Positions 16,417-24,984 are shown, numbered from the stretch's first letter. The stretch is DNA of 64,000 nucleotides from Oscillospiraceae bacterium (GCA_020025305.1 JAHHSG010000008.1:29957-93956); one strand, 5' to 3'. The notes: generated by a model not told the origin, from the letters alone. Numbers and translations are program-made.

Positions 16417-17016
16417 TTACATTTTCTCGGAAGATTCAGCAGGGATGCTGTGGTGATGCCGAGCCTTACAGATCAGCTGGGTCATAGTGCCCATGGGACA
16501 GTAGACACACCAGGAGCGGGGCTTAAAGAAAAGCATGGTGATAAAGCCAAGAATGGTGGATGTGAGCATGACACTATAAAAGCCGAAGGCAAACTGCGCC
16601 ACCCAAGGCGTGACGTTGCCGACATAGGCCCAGCGCCACGGCAGATGGAAGACCCATAGTAATTTTACCGCCTGACGCAGTTCCTGTGCGCCGGAGAACA
16701 CCAGATACGTATTCCAAAGCATGACGAAAAACATCGTAAAAAAGAAAAGGAGGAAGCCGTAGCGAAAGGCTTTGCTCCTGAGCCATCCGGGGACATCTTT
16801 TTTTCGGGAGAGGCCGAACCGACCGCCCACCAGTGCGAAGAGCTGCCCACGGCCGCAGTAACGATTGCAGTAAGCCTTGCTGCCGCCGATGGCTGCAATC
16901 AGCAGGGGGAGGAAGAAGCACACCAGCCCCAGCCACGCAAAGAGAATATTGAAAAAGCCCAGCACCAGATAGGCGAGGGATACGATCCAGAGATAGTCAT
17001 ACCACTTCTTTTTCAT
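16417..17016 (-). CDS. 4Fe-4S-associated membrane protein (NapH/NosR-like core)
   Basis: Membrane protein of about 199 residues with four or five hydrophobic helices and paired cysteine motifs facing the cytoplasm: CNRYCGRGQL near residue 50 and CVYCPMGTMTQLIC near residue 170. This is the layout of NapH/RnfB-associated 4Fe-4S membrane components that pass electrons between quinones or ferredoxins. The ATG at 17016 overlaps the stop of the upstream ferredoxin gene by 4 bp, with GGAGG 10 nt before it. It probably forms an electron-transfer pair with that ferredoxin; the partner oxidoreductase is not in the window. Confidence 0.75.
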   Translation of the reverse strand: MKKKWYDYLWIVSLAYLVLGFFNILFAWLGLVCFFLPLLIAAIGGSKAYCNRYCGRGQLFALVGGRFGLSRKKDVPGWLRSKAFRYGFLLFFFTMFFVMLWNTYLVFSGAQELRQAVKLLWVFHLPWRWAYVGNVTPWVAQFAFGFYSVMLTSTILGFITMLFFKPRSWCVYCPMGTMTQLICKARHHHSIPAESSEKM

Positions 17017-17225
17017 ACTTTGCTTTCCTCCACCACAATTACCGATGCGGGACATTCTCGTGCGCACTTGCCGCAGCCGATGCACAGCTCCTCGTTGACT
17101 TGAGCGAACAGTCCCTTGTTGACATAAATAGCCTCCCGGGGACAGACTTTCACGCAGCAGCCGCAGGCCACGCAGAGAGATGTGTCCACCTGCGCCTTGC
17201 GGCGAGGGCGTTTGGTTTCATTCAT
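17013..17225 (-). CDS. small 2[4Fe-4S] ferredoxin
   Basis: Cytosolic electron carrier of 70 residues with two typical cluster motifs: C-V-A-C-G-C-C-V-K-V-C-P at about 18-29 and C-I-G-C-G-K-C-A-R-E-C-P at about 48-59. The first motif has an extra Cys (CGCC). The N-terminus is basic (KRPRRK). The start at 17225 has AGGAGG 7-8 nt upstream; the longer frame is not supported. The stop overlaps the start of the membrane partner (ATGA). Confidence 0.88.
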   Translation of the reverse strand: MNETKRPRRKAQVDTSLCVACGCCVKVCPREAIYVNKGLFAQVNEELCIGCGKCARECPASVIVVEESKV

Positions 17226-17375
17226 AGAGGCACCTCCTTGTACCATGGCGCTATTGTAGCAGGGGAAGGGCAGTGCTTCTGTGAGAACGTCACACAAACG
17301 GAAGATTTCCATAAAATACCAACGCGTACTGCATAGGCGGCTGGGTGATGGAGGGCTTGAACCCAATAAATAGAG

Positions 17376-17410
17376 AACCAGGGTGAGACTGTTGCAGTCT
17401 CACCCTGGTT
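17376..17410. terminator. 15-bp perfect hairpin, terminator of the PAP2-like gene
   Basis: AACCAGGGTGAGACT pairs exactly with its complement around 5 nt. On the minus strand it is followed by TTCTCTATTTATT, 60 bp past the PAP2-like stop codon. Confidence 0.75.
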
Positions 17411-17470
17411 GCGTCGTTGTTATTTAGCTTAAGCGTAAAGAAAACCCATGGCTTTGCCGGGGAGGCCTGA

Positions 17471-17932
17471 CTAGGGCAAGAGCTGGTGCATGGTAAAAGC
17501 GTTGGCTATGCCAAGTAAAATACCGACGCACACTTGGGAGGGAGTATGGCCTACGAATTCCTTCAGCGTCACTGAGAAGAGATCCTGCTTGGCGAAGCCC
17601 TCGAAGTGCTTGATCATTTCATTGAGAACCGCCGCCTGCTTGCCGGTCTCCAGCCGTACACCCATGGCATCGTGACAGACGATGATGGCTACAATGGCGG
17701 TAACAGCAAATGCAAAAGAATCGCACCCGCAGCGCAAGGCTGTAAAAGCTGCTAATGAGGACACGGTTGCGGAGTGTCCGCTGGGCATGCCGCCATCGCC
17801 AAATAATCGCTCTAAGCTGAATTTTTTGGTGAGAAAGGCATTGATCAGCACCTTCAACACCTGCGCAATGGCCCATGAGGACACGGCTGTGATCAAAAAT
17901 GGATTATGGATCAGATCGTAAAACCAAGTCAT
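17471..17932 (-). CDS. divergent PAP2-family membrane protein (YuiD-like)
   Basis: Membrane phosphatase-like protein of 153 residues. Motifs of the divergent PAP2 (DUF212) family are present: GGMPSGHSATVSSLAA near residues 47-62, and HDAMGVRLETGKQA near 88-102, with a final helix after HTPSQVCVGILLG. It presumably acts on a lipid or polyprenyl phosphate, but no substrate is established for the family. The start codon lies close to a run of Gs on the minus strand; the usual N-terminus (WFYDLIHNPFLITAVSSW) supports this choice. It is divergent from the PNPOx-like gene. Confidence 0.88.
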   Translation of the reverse strand: MTWFYDLIHNPFLITAVSSWAIAQVLKVLINAFLTKKFSLERLFGDGGMPSGHSATVSSLAAFTALRCGCDSFAFAVTAIVAIIVCHDAMGVRLETGKQAAVLNEMIKHFEGFAKQDLFSVTLKEFVGHTPSQVCVGILLGIANAFTMHQLLP

Positions 17933-17979
17933 GTGTGTAATCCCTTCTCCGCCGGAGGCGGCGGTTTACCAAAGAGAGG

Positions 17980-18008
17980 TTGACAATTACTGCTGTATCA
18001 TGCAGAAT
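17980..18008 (+). promoter_or_regulatory. promoter of the PNPOx-like gene
   Basis: TTGACA, 17-nt spacer, CAGAAT, about 25 bp before the start codon at 18033. Confidence 0.6.
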
Positions 18009-18032
18009 AAAGAAAAAAAGGAGCGTGATGTG

Positions 18033-18512
18033 ATGAAACGAAAAGAACGGCTGCGTGATGCCAATTTTGCATGGGATGTGCTGGAACAGGCACCCTATGC
18101 TGTGCTGGCCCTCAGCAGCAAAGAGGGCGTACCTTACTGTATTCCCGTGAGCCCGGCGGTGGATCGGGAGTACGGTGCAATCTATGTGCACTGTGCTAAG
18201 GCGGGGAAAAAGATGGACCTTCTGCGGGAAAACCCCCGAGTTTGTCTGAGTGCTGTTTCCAAGTCCTGCCCCATCCCTAAAAAATTTGAAATGAGCTTCG
18301 ACTCCGCCGTGTTTATGGGGACAGTCGAGGAGGTGGTAGATGAGGGAGAAAAAGTGAAAGCACTGCTGCTCTTGGGGACGCACTATGACCCCGCCGGTAT
18401 GAGCCGTTTTGAGGAGGTGCTGGAGAGGTATCTCCCAGCCACCTGTGTCCTTCGCATTACCCCTACGGAGATCACTGGCAAACAAGCCAAGGAGCCCCCA
18501 GCTGCTGAATAA
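18033..18512 (+). CDS. pyridoxamine 5'-phosphate oxidase-fold flavoprotein (Nim-like)
   Basis: Cytosolic split-barrel protein of about 159 residues, probably FMN- or heme-binding. The pattern is that of the PNPOx-like/nitroimidazole-resistance (NimA-like) group: YAVLALSSKEGVPYCIPVSPAVDREYGAIYVHCAKAGKKMDLL, then VCLSAVSKS and SFDSAVFMGTVEEV, with a HYDP motif later. The start at 18033 is set by AGGAG 9 nt upstream. The stop codon is 1 bp from the end of the convergent DUF1836 gene. A role in detoxification or flavin reduction is inferred from the family. Confidence 0.8.
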   Translation: MKRKERLRDANFAWDVLEQAPYAVLALSSKEGVPYCIPVSPAVDREYGAIYVHCAKAGKKMDLLRENPRVCLSAVSKSCPIPKKFEMSFDSAVFMGTVEEVVDEGEKVKALLLLGTHYDPAGMSRFEEVLERYLPATCVLRITPTEITGKQAKEPPAAE

Positions 18513-18513
18513 C

Positions 18514-19116
18514 TTACGACGGCTGTGTCTCTGCGGCCAGCACGGACTGCGGGTCAGCATCGGCAAGGCGGATCAGCTTTTCTGCCATGAGAATGTTGAA
18601 CCCGGCGGTCAGTGCATATTCAATAATCAAACCGGTCGCTGCCGTGTCCGCAGAGGACGACGGCGTCTGGAGTTTTTCCGCTGCACTGTGTACCTGCTGT
18701 GTGAACGTCAGGGACATGCGGCGGAAATTTTTTGCATACTCCTCATAGGCGCCGCGTACCTGTGCCTCTGTCATTTCCGAAGGAAGCAGACGCTGGATAT
18801 CGCTGATGCTCATGGAAAGCTTCATTAGGAGGATCATCATAATATAGGCAATATGCACCCGTCCGTATTTCCTTTTGACGGGGGCGGGCATGACTTTCAA
18901 TCGGACATAGTTGTTGATTGCAGAGGCGGTCACAAAGCTGTCCTTGCTGTCCGGGGAGGTAGGAATAAAGCTGAGATACTGCTGCAAAAGCACAATGACT
19001 TGATCCATATATAGTCCGAAATCAGGAATCGTATCCCACTCCGGCAGGTGATAGTTTTGAATATAATCTTCCCAACGCTGCAGCTTATGAACAAGCAGCT
19101 CCCGATCGTATGCCAT
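18514..19116 (-). CDS. DUF1836 protein (HTH-like)
   Basis: Cytosolic protein of about 200 residues matching DUF1836, a clostridial family with a MerR-like helix-turn-helix appearance. The region SFVTASAINNYVRLKVMPAPVKRKYGRVHIAYIMMILLMK (about residues 65-105) has the DNA-binding look. The start at 19116 is given by AGGAGG 6 nt upstream. A near-consensus promoter precedes it. It may regulate itself or the divergent SGNH gene; the family's targets are unknown. Confidence 0.8.
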   Translation of the reverse strand: MAYDRELLVHKLQRWEDYIQNYHLPEWDTIPDFGLYMDQVIVLLQQYLSFIPTSPDSKDSFVTASAINNYVRLKVMPAPVKRKYGRVHIAYIMMILLMKLSMSISDIQRLLPSEMTEAQVRGAYEEYAKNFRRMSLTFTQQVHSAAEKLQTPSSSADTAATGLIIEYALTAGFNILMAEKLIRLADADPQSVLAAETQPS

Positions 19117-19143
19117 GTTGCACCTCCTGTATTGATTGCATTG

Positions 19144-19172
19144 ATTATAGCAGAAAATGGATGACAATGCAA
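19144..19172 (-). promoter_or_regulatory. DUF1836 gene promoter
   Basis: On the minus strand TTGCAT, 17-nt spacer, TATAAT, 27 bp from the start codon. It is back to back with the SGNH promoter. Confidence 0.75.
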
Positions 19173-19193
19173 CAAAGCGACAAAAAATACTCC

Positions 19194-19222
19194 TTGACCT
19201 ATGATACATAATATGCTATATT
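19194..19222 (+). promoter_or_regulatory. SGNH hydrolase gene promoter
   Basis: TTGACC, 17-nt spacer, TATATT, about 33 bp upstream of the ATG. Confidence 0.75.
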
Positions 19223-19255
19223 AGGTGTAACGATAAAGGATGCGGAGGTTATTAT

Positions 19256-19942
19256 ATGGCAATTCAAGTTTATGCATACGGGGATTCGCTGCTCAAGGCC
19301 ACCATGCCGGATGAGAATTTCCACTATCATTTCCACATCAACGAGATCATTGATAAGTATGTCCCGGAAGGGTTTAAAATTATCAACCGCGCCAAAATGG
19401 GGGCAACCATCCGTAAAGGCAAAGCGATGATCGAACACGATTTGGAGCGGGGGATGGATGCCAAGTATGCGCTGGTAGACTTTGGCGGCAATGACTGTGA
19501 TTTTAACTGGGAAGAGGTGGCGGCCAATCCGGAGGGTGAGCACCACTGCCACACAGAGATGCCGGAGTTCTTGCAGACCTTGAAGGAAAGCACCACGGCG
19601 CTGAGAGAGCGGGGGATTCAGCCGGTGCTGATGACCCTTCCGCCCATTGACGGCCAGCGTTATCTGGATTTTTTCTGCCGCAATGGGGTGAATAAAGATA
19701 AGGTATTGCAGTGGTTGGGGGATGCCCAGATGATTTACCGCTATCAGGAATGGTACTCCGATGCGGTGGCCAAGTTTGCCACAGAGGAGAAGCTGCCTCT
19801 CATTCCGGTGCGTGAGGCGTTTTTGCAGGATCGTAATTTTTCCCATATGATTGCCACGGACGGCATCCATTTGACGATGCCGGGCTATGATCGATTGTAC
19901 AGTACCATCTCCGGATGGATGCAAACGCATCTGGATGCGTAA
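19256..19942 (+). CDS. SGNH/GDSL-type hydrolase
   Basis: Cytosolic esterase/lipase-like enzyme of 228 residues without a signal peptide. The family blocks are visible: G9-D10-S11 (nucleophile Ser), the Gly of block II in the NRAKMGAT region, G-G-N-D (block III) near residue 80, and D-G-I-H (catalytic Asp and His) near residue 202. GGAGG is 7-8 nt before the ATG. The gene is monocistronic, between its own promoter and a hairpin terminator. Likely removes an acyl or acetyl group from a small molecule or glycan precursor; substrate unknown. Confidence 0.85.
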   Translation: MAIQVYAYGDSLLKATMPDENFHYHFHINEIIDKYVPEGFKIINRAKMGATIRKGKAMIEHDLERGMDAKYALVDFGGNDCDFNWEEVAANPEGEHHCHTEMPEFLQTLKESTTALRERGIQPVLMTLPPIDGQRYLDFFCRNGVNKDKVLQWLGDAQMIYRYQEWYSDAVAKFATEEKLPLIPVREAFLQDRNFSHMIATDGIHLTMPGYDRLYSTISGWMQTHLDA

Positions 19943-19952
19943 CAATGATTGG

Positions 19953-19980
19953 AAGGGCAGGATATAGCATATCCTGCCCT
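19953..19980 (+). terminator. terminator of the SGNH gene
   Basis: GGGCAGGATAT pairs exactly with ATATCCTGCCC around AGC, about 10 bp past the stop codon. Confidence 0.7.
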
Positions 19981-20013
19981 CATTTGGCTGTACGGATAGG
20001 AACAAAGAGAAAA

Positions 20014-20042
20014 GCTGCGGCAGATAAGTTATCTGCCGCAGC
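20014..20042. terminator. bidirectional terminator, end of the phosphohexomutase operon
   Basis: GCTGCGGCAGATAA pairs with TATCTGCCGCAGC and has TTATTTTT on the plus side and TTTTCTCTTT on the minus side. It lies 21 bp beyond the mutase stop codon. Confidence 0.8.
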
Positions 20043-20063
20043 TTATTTTTCTGCTGAGGTTTA

Positions 20064-21788
20064 TTACTGGAGAGTGGTGACCCACTGGCTGTATTTTTCG
20101 ATGTTTGCATCACGGCTGGCAGCATCCTCACCGATGGTCAGAATATAGATCTTGATTTTGGGCTCCGTGCCGGAGGGACGAACCAAAATCACAGTACCAT
20201 CTGCCAGTTCAAAGCGCAGTACGTTCGAGCCAGAGAGCTCCATGCCGGACTTCTCCCCGGTGCGGCAATCAATGACCGTACCATCCGCGTAGTCCTTGCG
20301 AACCACCACCTCCACGCCGCTGATCTGCTGGGGGGGATTTTCGCGAAGGGACTTCATCAGCTTGGCCATCTTGTCCAGACCGTCCAAACCGGGCATCACC
20401 AGATTGTGGGTCTTTTCACCGTACCAGCCATACTTCTTGTAGAGCTCCTGCAGGGCATCGTACAGAGTCATCCCCTGTGCAGCGTACCATGCGGCCATTT
20501 CAGTGATGAGCAGGGAGGCCGTGACAGCATCCTTGTCCCGGACGTAGTCGCCCAGCATATAGCCGTAGGACTCCTCGTAGGCAAAGATTACTTTGCCCTC
20601 GCTCTTGGCTTCCAGTGCGTTCTTCTTCTCGGCCATGAACTTAAAGCCGGTGAACGTGTCGTAGCAGGTCACGCCGTTGGCCTCTGCCACCTTGCGGGCC
20701 ATTTCTGTGGTGACGATGGTCTTGAGCAGAACCGGGTTGGCGGGCAGCTTACCGGCACGCTTCATAGCGCCGATCAGATAGTCAGCCAGCAGTACGCCGG
20801 TCTGATTGCCGGTGACGGGGATGAAATCGCCGCTGGCACTGCGCACCATGATGCCCACACGATCGCTGTCGGGGTCGGTACCCAGCAAGAAATCGGCACC
20901 GACCTTGTTGGCAAGATCAATGGCCAGATAGAAGCCCTCGGGATTTTCCGGGTTGGGGGAGACTACGGTGGGGAAATTGCCATCCAGCACCATCTGCTCA
21001 GGGACGCAGTGCAGATGCTTCACGCCCAAAGCGCGCAGCGCCTCCGGTACCAGCTTGTGGCCGCAGCCGTGGAAGGGGGTATAGACCACCTCGAAGGTGT
21101 CAGCCACCTTGGCCATGGACTCCTTATCGTTGATCATTGCCAACACGTTGTCCATGAACAGGCGATCCGTCTCCTCACCGAGAATCTCAATAAGACCCTG
21201 TGCCACGGCATCCTCATAGTTCATGGTCTTGATGTCCTGGAAGATGTCGATCTTCTCCAGACGCTTGGCAATTGCATCGGCGTGCTGGGGGGGCAGCTGT
21301 GCGCCGTCAGCCCAGTAAACTTTATAGCCGTTGTACTCCTTGGGGTTGTGGCTGGCGGTCACATTGATGCCGGCCTGACAGCCGTACTGACGGACGGCAA
21401 AGCTCAGTTCAGGCGTGGGGCGCAGGCTCTCAAAAAGCCGCACGTGAATGCCGTTTGCGGCGCATACCTCTGCGGCAGCCCGGGCAAAGACATCACTGTT
21501 GATCCGGCAGTCCATGCAGATGGCCACACCTTTCTTTTTGGCCTCTTCGCCCTCGGCGCAGATGACCTCGGCAAAGCCCTGGGTGGCCCAGCGGATGACA
21601 TAGATATTCATCTGATGCAGCCCCATCTTCATGGTGCCGCGCAGTCCGGCAGTGCCGAACTCCAGCGGACCGTAGAAGCGGCTCTCGATTTCCTTTTCAT
21701 CACCGGCGATGCTCTGCAGCTCTGCCAGCTCCTCCTCGGTCAGTACGCCGCTATGCAGCCACTTTTCGTATTCCTGATGGTAAGACAT
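20064..21788 (-). CDS. phosphoglucomutase/phosphomannomutase
   Basis: Cytosolic alpha-D-phosphohexomutase, 574 residues, converting hexose 1- and 6-phosphates for glycan and central carbon metabolism. The four family sites are visible: the phosphoserine loop TASHNPKEYNGYK (S146), the metal site DPDSDRVG near 306-313, the sugar-specificity loop EESYGY near 405, and the phosphate loop VRPSGTEPKIK near the C-terminus. AAAGGAG lies 9 nt before the ATG. Size and layout match the larger PgcA-type mutases of Firmicutes. It is the last gene of the yycJ-rlmH-DUF2007-mutase operon. Confidence 0.93.
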   Translation of the reverse strand: MSYHQEYEKWLHSGVLTEEELAELQSIAGDEKEIESRFYGPLEFGTAGLRGTMKMGLHQMNIYVIRWATQGFAEVICAEGEEAKKKGVAICMDCRINSDVFARAAAEVCAANGIHVRLFESLRPTPELSFAVRQYGCQAGINVTASHNPKEYNGYKVYWADGAQLPPQHADAIAKRLEKIDIFQDIKTMNYEDAVAQGLIEILGEETDRLFMDNVLAMINDKESMAKVADTFEVVYTPFHGCGHKLVPEALRALGVKHLHCVPEQMVLDGNFPTVVSPNPENPEGFYLAIDLANKVGADFLLGTDPDSDRVGIMVRSASGDFIPVTGNQTGVLLADYLIGAMKRAGKLPANPVLLKTIVTTEMARKVAEANGVTCYDTFTGFKFMAEKKNALEAKSEGKVIFAYEESYGYMLGDYVRDKDAVTASLLITEMAAWYAAQGMTLYDALQELYKKYGWYGEKTHNLVMPGLDGLDKMAKLMKSLRENPPQQISGVEVVVRKDYADGTVIDCRTGEKSGMELSGSNVLRFELADGTVILVRPSGTEPKIKIYILTIGEDAASRDANIEKYSQWVTTLQ

Positions 21789-21808
21789 ATAGGTGTGCTC
21801 CTTTCCGG

Positions 21809-22114
21809 TTATTTTTCCGAATTGTCAATGGGATCGGCGGCCAAAATGGCCTGTGCCTCCTCTAAAAGGGAAGCGGGGACATAGAGACTGGTGCCATACC
21901 CGGAAAAACCGTTGATGACCTTCCCAGCGCCGCCGTCCAGATCATAGTATTTAAAACAGGGAATGCTGTAGGCAGCCAGCAGGGAGATGATCAGATCCGA
22001 GTCGGCGGCGGAGTCAAAGGTTTGCTGCAGCAGCACAGCTTTCTCATCCTGCCCCTGTGCATCCAGCGGCCATGAGGGGATGTTGGCACCAAGCGCCCAG
22101 TTACCTTTATCCAT
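21809..22114 (-). CDS. small DUF2007-like protein
   Basis: Cytosolic protein of about 101 residues. The core (VLLQQTFDSAADSDLIISLLAAYSIPCFKYYDLDG ... SLYVPASLLEEAQAIL) resembles the DUF2007 putative signal-transducing fold: a half-ferredoxin-like domain with a final ligand-binding-looking helix. AGGAGG is 6 nt before the ATG at 22114. It sits 10 bp after rlmH and 20 bp before the mutase, so it is co-transcribed with both. Function unknown. Confidence 0.7.
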   Translation of the reverse strand: MDKGNWALGANIPSWPLDAQGQDEKAVLLQQTFDSAADSDLIISLLAAYSIPCFKYYDLDGGAGKVINGFSGYGTSLYVPASLLEEAQAILAADPIDNSEK

Positions 22115-22124
22115 AAAATCCCTC

Positions 22125-22607
22125 CTATTTGTGGTATTTTGTACCGGCCTGTATCTGGTAGGCACGGTAGATTTGCTCAAGAAGCATAATGCGGGCCATA
22201 TGGTGGGGGAAGGTCATGGGCGACATGGACAGCCGCCAATCGGCCTGCGCTTTCAATCGTGCATCCAATCCCACACTGCCGCCAATGAGGAAGGTCACCT
22301 GCGTTTTGCCGGACACGGCAAACTCATTCAGCTTCTGGGCCAAGGCTTCGCTGGGGCAGGTCTTGCCCTCAATACACAAGGCCACTACGGCACCGCCGCG
22401 AGGCAGCTTTTCACGTATAGCATTGCCCTCCGTTTCCAGGGCCTTTTGAATCTCTGCCGGAGAAGGATCCTCTGGCAGCCGGTACTCCGTAAGTTCAATC
22501 ACATCCAGCTTGCAAAAGCGCTGTAAGCGCTTACAGTACTCTGCCGCCGCCTCGGTGTAGAACTTCTCCTTCAGCTTGCCTACGCATAAAACGGTTATTT
22601 TCTGCAT
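22125..22607 (-). CDS. rlmH: 23S rRNA pseudouridine-1915 N3-methyltransferase
   Basis: SPOUT-class methyltransferase of 160 residues modifying helix 69 of 23S rRNA in assembled ribosomes. It shows the N-terminal KITVLCVGKLKE, the SAM-binding FLIGGSVGL near residues 105-113, and the C-terminal knot SMSPMTFPHHMARIMLLEQIYRAYQI ending YHK. Length is typical. The start overlaps the 3' end of the yycJ gene by 13 bp, indicating translational coupling; yycJ-rlmH adjacency is common in Firmicutes. Confidence 0.96.
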   Translation of the reverse strand: MQKITVLCVGKLKEKFYTEAAAEYCKRLQRFCKLDVIELTEYRLPEDPSPAEIQKALETEGNAIREKLPRGGAVVALCIEGKTCPSEALAQKLNEFAVSGKTQVTFLIGGSVGLDARLKAQADWRLSMSPMTFPHHMARIMLLEQIYRAYQIQAGTKYHK

Positions 22608-23392
22608 ACCTGAGCCTCCACCCGGTAGGCCTCGCTCAATTCACTGCGCGGCGCTACGGTAATGCGTACATGGCCAAGATTTTCTGCGCTCATGTGACGC
22701 TGCACAATCTCCAGTGCCCGCGCCGGCGTATTATTCTCTCGGCTCAGGTGCGCCAGTATGATCTGCTGTGTGCCGCATCGTGCCATCTGGGCAGCAAAAT
22801 AAGCGGCATCCTCGTTGGAGAGGTGGCCCTCCTCGCCTAAAATGCGCTGTTTCAAATAATAGGGATAGGGACCGGAGCGCAGCCATTCCGGATCGTGGTT
22901 GCTCTCGAGAACCAGCAGTTCTACGCCCTCCAAGGCTTCGGCAGCGCGCTGTGTTACATAGCCGGTATCCGTGAGAATGCCAACACTGCCTTCGGCACTG
23001 TCAATGCGATAGTCCACGCTGCCGGGGGCATCATGGGAGGTAGGGAAGACCGTGACACGACAATTACCTAGGGAAAATACGGTACTGCGCTCCACTGTGT
23101 GAAGAAGCGGGGCAAGACCGGGTACACGCTGGCATAGCTGCCGGGCCGTATCAAAGCTGGTGTAAATGGGGGTGGTGTGGTGTTTGACCAATGTATGAAG
23201 TGCCGCCACATGGTCAGAGTGGGCGTGGGTCAGCAGAATACCGCTGAGCTGATCAATTGTCAGACCCAACTGGGTTAATGCGGTTTTGATCCGGCGCAGC
23301 GATATGCCTGCATCCACCAGAAGATGGGTCGTGCCGCTTGTAACCAGCAAACAGTTGCCCTCGGAGCCACTGGCCAGTGTATGTAAAGTCAT
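22595..23392 (-). CDS. yycJ: YycJ/WalJ-like metallo-beta-lactamase-fold hydrolase
   Basis: Cytosolic MBL-fold nuclease or hydrolase, 265 residues. It carries the zinc motif T-H-A-H-S-D-H near residues 55-61, further metal ligands in TSHD and DTGYVT, and a late H (LAHLSRENN). Members of this group (WalJ) are linked to cell-wall and DNA-replication control in Firmicutes. It is the first gene of the operon with rlmH and overlaps it by 13 bp. No WalK/WalR genes are nearby, unlike in Bacillus. Confidence 0.9.
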   Translation of the reverse strand: MTLHTLASGSEGNCLLVTSGTTHLLVDAGISLRRIKTALTQLGLTIDQLSGILLTHAHSDHVAALHTLVKHHTTPIYTSFDTARQLCQRVPGLAPLLHTVERSTVFSLGNCRVTVFPTSHDAPGSVDYRIDSAEGSVGILTDTGYVTQRAAEALEGVELLVLESNHDPEWLRSGPYPYYLKQRILGEEGHLSNEDAAYFAAQMARCGTQQIILAHLSRENNTPARALEIVQRHMSAENLGHVRITVAPRSELSEAYRVEAQVCRK

Positions 23393-23427
23393 GAATGGGT
23401 ATACCTCATTTCAAAGATAGACAAAGC

Positions 23428-23460
23428 AGCGTTCGCCATAGAGTTGGTCAGGCGAACGCT
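23428..23460 (-). terminator. murA terminator
   Basis: AGCGTTCGCC pairs exactly with GGCGAACGCT (stem extends to CAGC/GCTG on the minus strand). It starts 18 bp past the murA stop codon. Confidence 0.65.
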
Positions 23461-23477
23461 GTAGTATGCGATACAAT

Positions 23478-24770
23478 TTATCCGATGTGCCCGGCGCACA
23501 TTTCCTCGTCCGGAACATCAATCACCTGAATGTCGGCACCGACGGCACGCAGCTTCCCCACAAGATCCTCATAACCACGCTCAATATACTGAACCTGACT
23601 GATCTCGGTAGTGCCTTCAGCTGCCAGTGCGGCTACCACCAGTGCGGCACCGGCCCGCAGATCGCAGGCCTGCATAGGTGCGCCCACCAAATGATCCACA
23701 CCCTCGATGACAGCCACGCGGCCGTCCACTTGAATCTTGGCACCCAGACGCTTGAGCTCGTCCACATAACGGAAACGGTTGCTCCATACGGCCTCCGTCA
23801 CAAGGCTGGTGCCTTGTGCCAGCGTCATCACGGCAGCAATCTGGGGCTGCATATCGGTGGGAAATCCAGGATAGGGCTGCGTTTTTACGTTGGCCCGCTG
23901 CAGCGGCTCACTGCGGCGAACCAGCAGGGTATCGTCCAATTCCTCAATATAGACACCCATTTCCATCAGCTTGGCGGAAATGCAGTCCATATGCTTGGGA
24001 ATAATGTTCTTGATGAGCAGTTGACCACCGGTGGCGGCGACAGCGGCCATGTAGGTGCCGGCCTCGATCTGGTCGGGGATGATGCCATAGGTGCCGCCCG
24101 TCAGTTTTTCTACGCCGCGGATGCGGATGGAATCGGTACCGGCACCTTTGATGTCGGCGCCCATGGAGTTGAGAAAGTTAGCCAAGTCCACAATATGGGG
24201 CTCCTTGGCAGCATTTTCAATGGTAGTGGTGCCCTCAGCCAGTACCGCCGCCATCATCACATTCATAGTGGCACCTACAGATACCACGTCCATGTAGATG
24301 TTGGCACCTACCAGACGATCCGCCTTAGCCGTGGCGTGGACAAAATTTCCCTCGGTGACCTCCGCACCAAGTGCTTTAAAGCCCTTGATGTGCTGGTCGA
24401 TGGGGCGAACGCCAAAGTTGCAGCCTCCGGGCATAGCTACCGTAGCCTCACCAAAACGGCCCAGCAGTGCGCCAATGAGGTAGTAGGAAGCACGGATCTT
24501 CCGCACCTGGTCAAAAGTGGCTTTCGTGCTGTGGATGGCGTGGGAGTCGATTTCAACAGCGTGCTGGTTGAGAACGCGCACCTTGGCGCCCAAAGACTCG
24601 AGAATGGAAAACAGCAGCGTTACATCGCTGATCTGGGGGACGTTTTCGATACGACATACACCGTCCACCAACAAAGCGGCAGGGACAATAGCAACGGCGG
24701 CATTCTTCGCACCGCTGATGGTGACCTCACCAAACAGGGGACGATTGCCGTGAACAATATATTGATTCAA
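23478..24770 (-). CDS. murA: UDP-N-acetylglucosamine 1-carboxyvinyltransferase
   Basis: Cytosolic enzyme for the first committed step of peptidoglycan synthesis: transfer of enolpyruvate from PEP to UDP-GlcNAc. About 430 residues, two repeated domains. The catalytic K22 (ISGAKNAA) and the PEP- and fosfomycin-reactive Cys (MPGGC, about C117) are both present, so fosfomycin sensitivity is expected. I choose TTG at 24768-24770 as start: AAAGG is 8 nt upstream and the protein then begins like the family; GTG at 24777-24779 touches the ribosome-binding site. The leader is long (about 180 nt) and contains a hairpin. Confidence 0.93.
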   Translation of the reverse strand: MNQYIVHGNRPLFGEVTISGAKNAAVAIVPAALLVDGVCRIENVPQISDVTLLFSILESLGAKVRVLNQHAVEIDSHAIHSTKATFDQVRKIRASYYLIGALLGRFGEATVAMPGGCNFGVRPIDQHIKGFKALGAEVTEGNFVHATAKADRLVGANIYMDVVSVGATMNVMMAAVLAEGTTTIENAAKEPHIVDLANFLNSMGADIKGAGTDSIRIRGVEKLTGGTYGIIPDQIEAGTYMAAVAATGGQLLIKNIIPKHMDCISAKLMEMGVYIEELDDTLLVRRSEPLQRANVKTQPYPGFPTDMQPQIAAVMTLAQGTSLVTEAVWSNRFRYVDELKRLGAKIQVDGRVAVIEGVDHLVGAPMQACDLRAGAALVVAALAAEGTTEISQVQYIERGYEDLVGKLRAVGADIQVIDVPDEEMCAGHIG

Positions 24771-24802
24771 AGTAGGCACCCTTTCTTAGGTTATAAGTAT
24801 CG

Positions 24803-24984
24803 ACGGGTTTATCTTACCCGTGAGCAGGAAACTTCATACGAAATATAGCTGGTAATTACAGAGAAATCTCCGTAATCAAGGTTACTGCAGCAAAAATGAC
24901 CGAAGTAAAAAGCGATTACCTCTGCTACAGAGATGTGATTATATTCATACGAAATCAGTATACCATAAAATTCTATAAAATCAA
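24803..24984 (-). promoter_or_regulatory. murA promoter and leader
   Basis: Promoter on the minus strand: TTGATT, 16-nt spacer, TATACT with an extended TGG (24957-24984). The leader holds a second copy of ATTTCGTATGAA (24833-24844 and 24944-24955), an imperfect hairpin near 24853-24878, and ACGGGT-N7-ACCCGT (24803-24821) just upstream of the ribosome-binding site. The 284-bp gap has no gene. Confidence 0.45.

Noticed and set aside
20406..21884. A 492-codon plus-strand frame antisense to the phosphohexomutase
   Set aside because: The mutase on the minus strand has all family motifs; the antisense frame is a codon-bias shadow.
23466..24848. A 460-codon frame antisense to murA
   Set aside because: Shadow of murA; murA has its catalytic Lys and Cys and a promoter.
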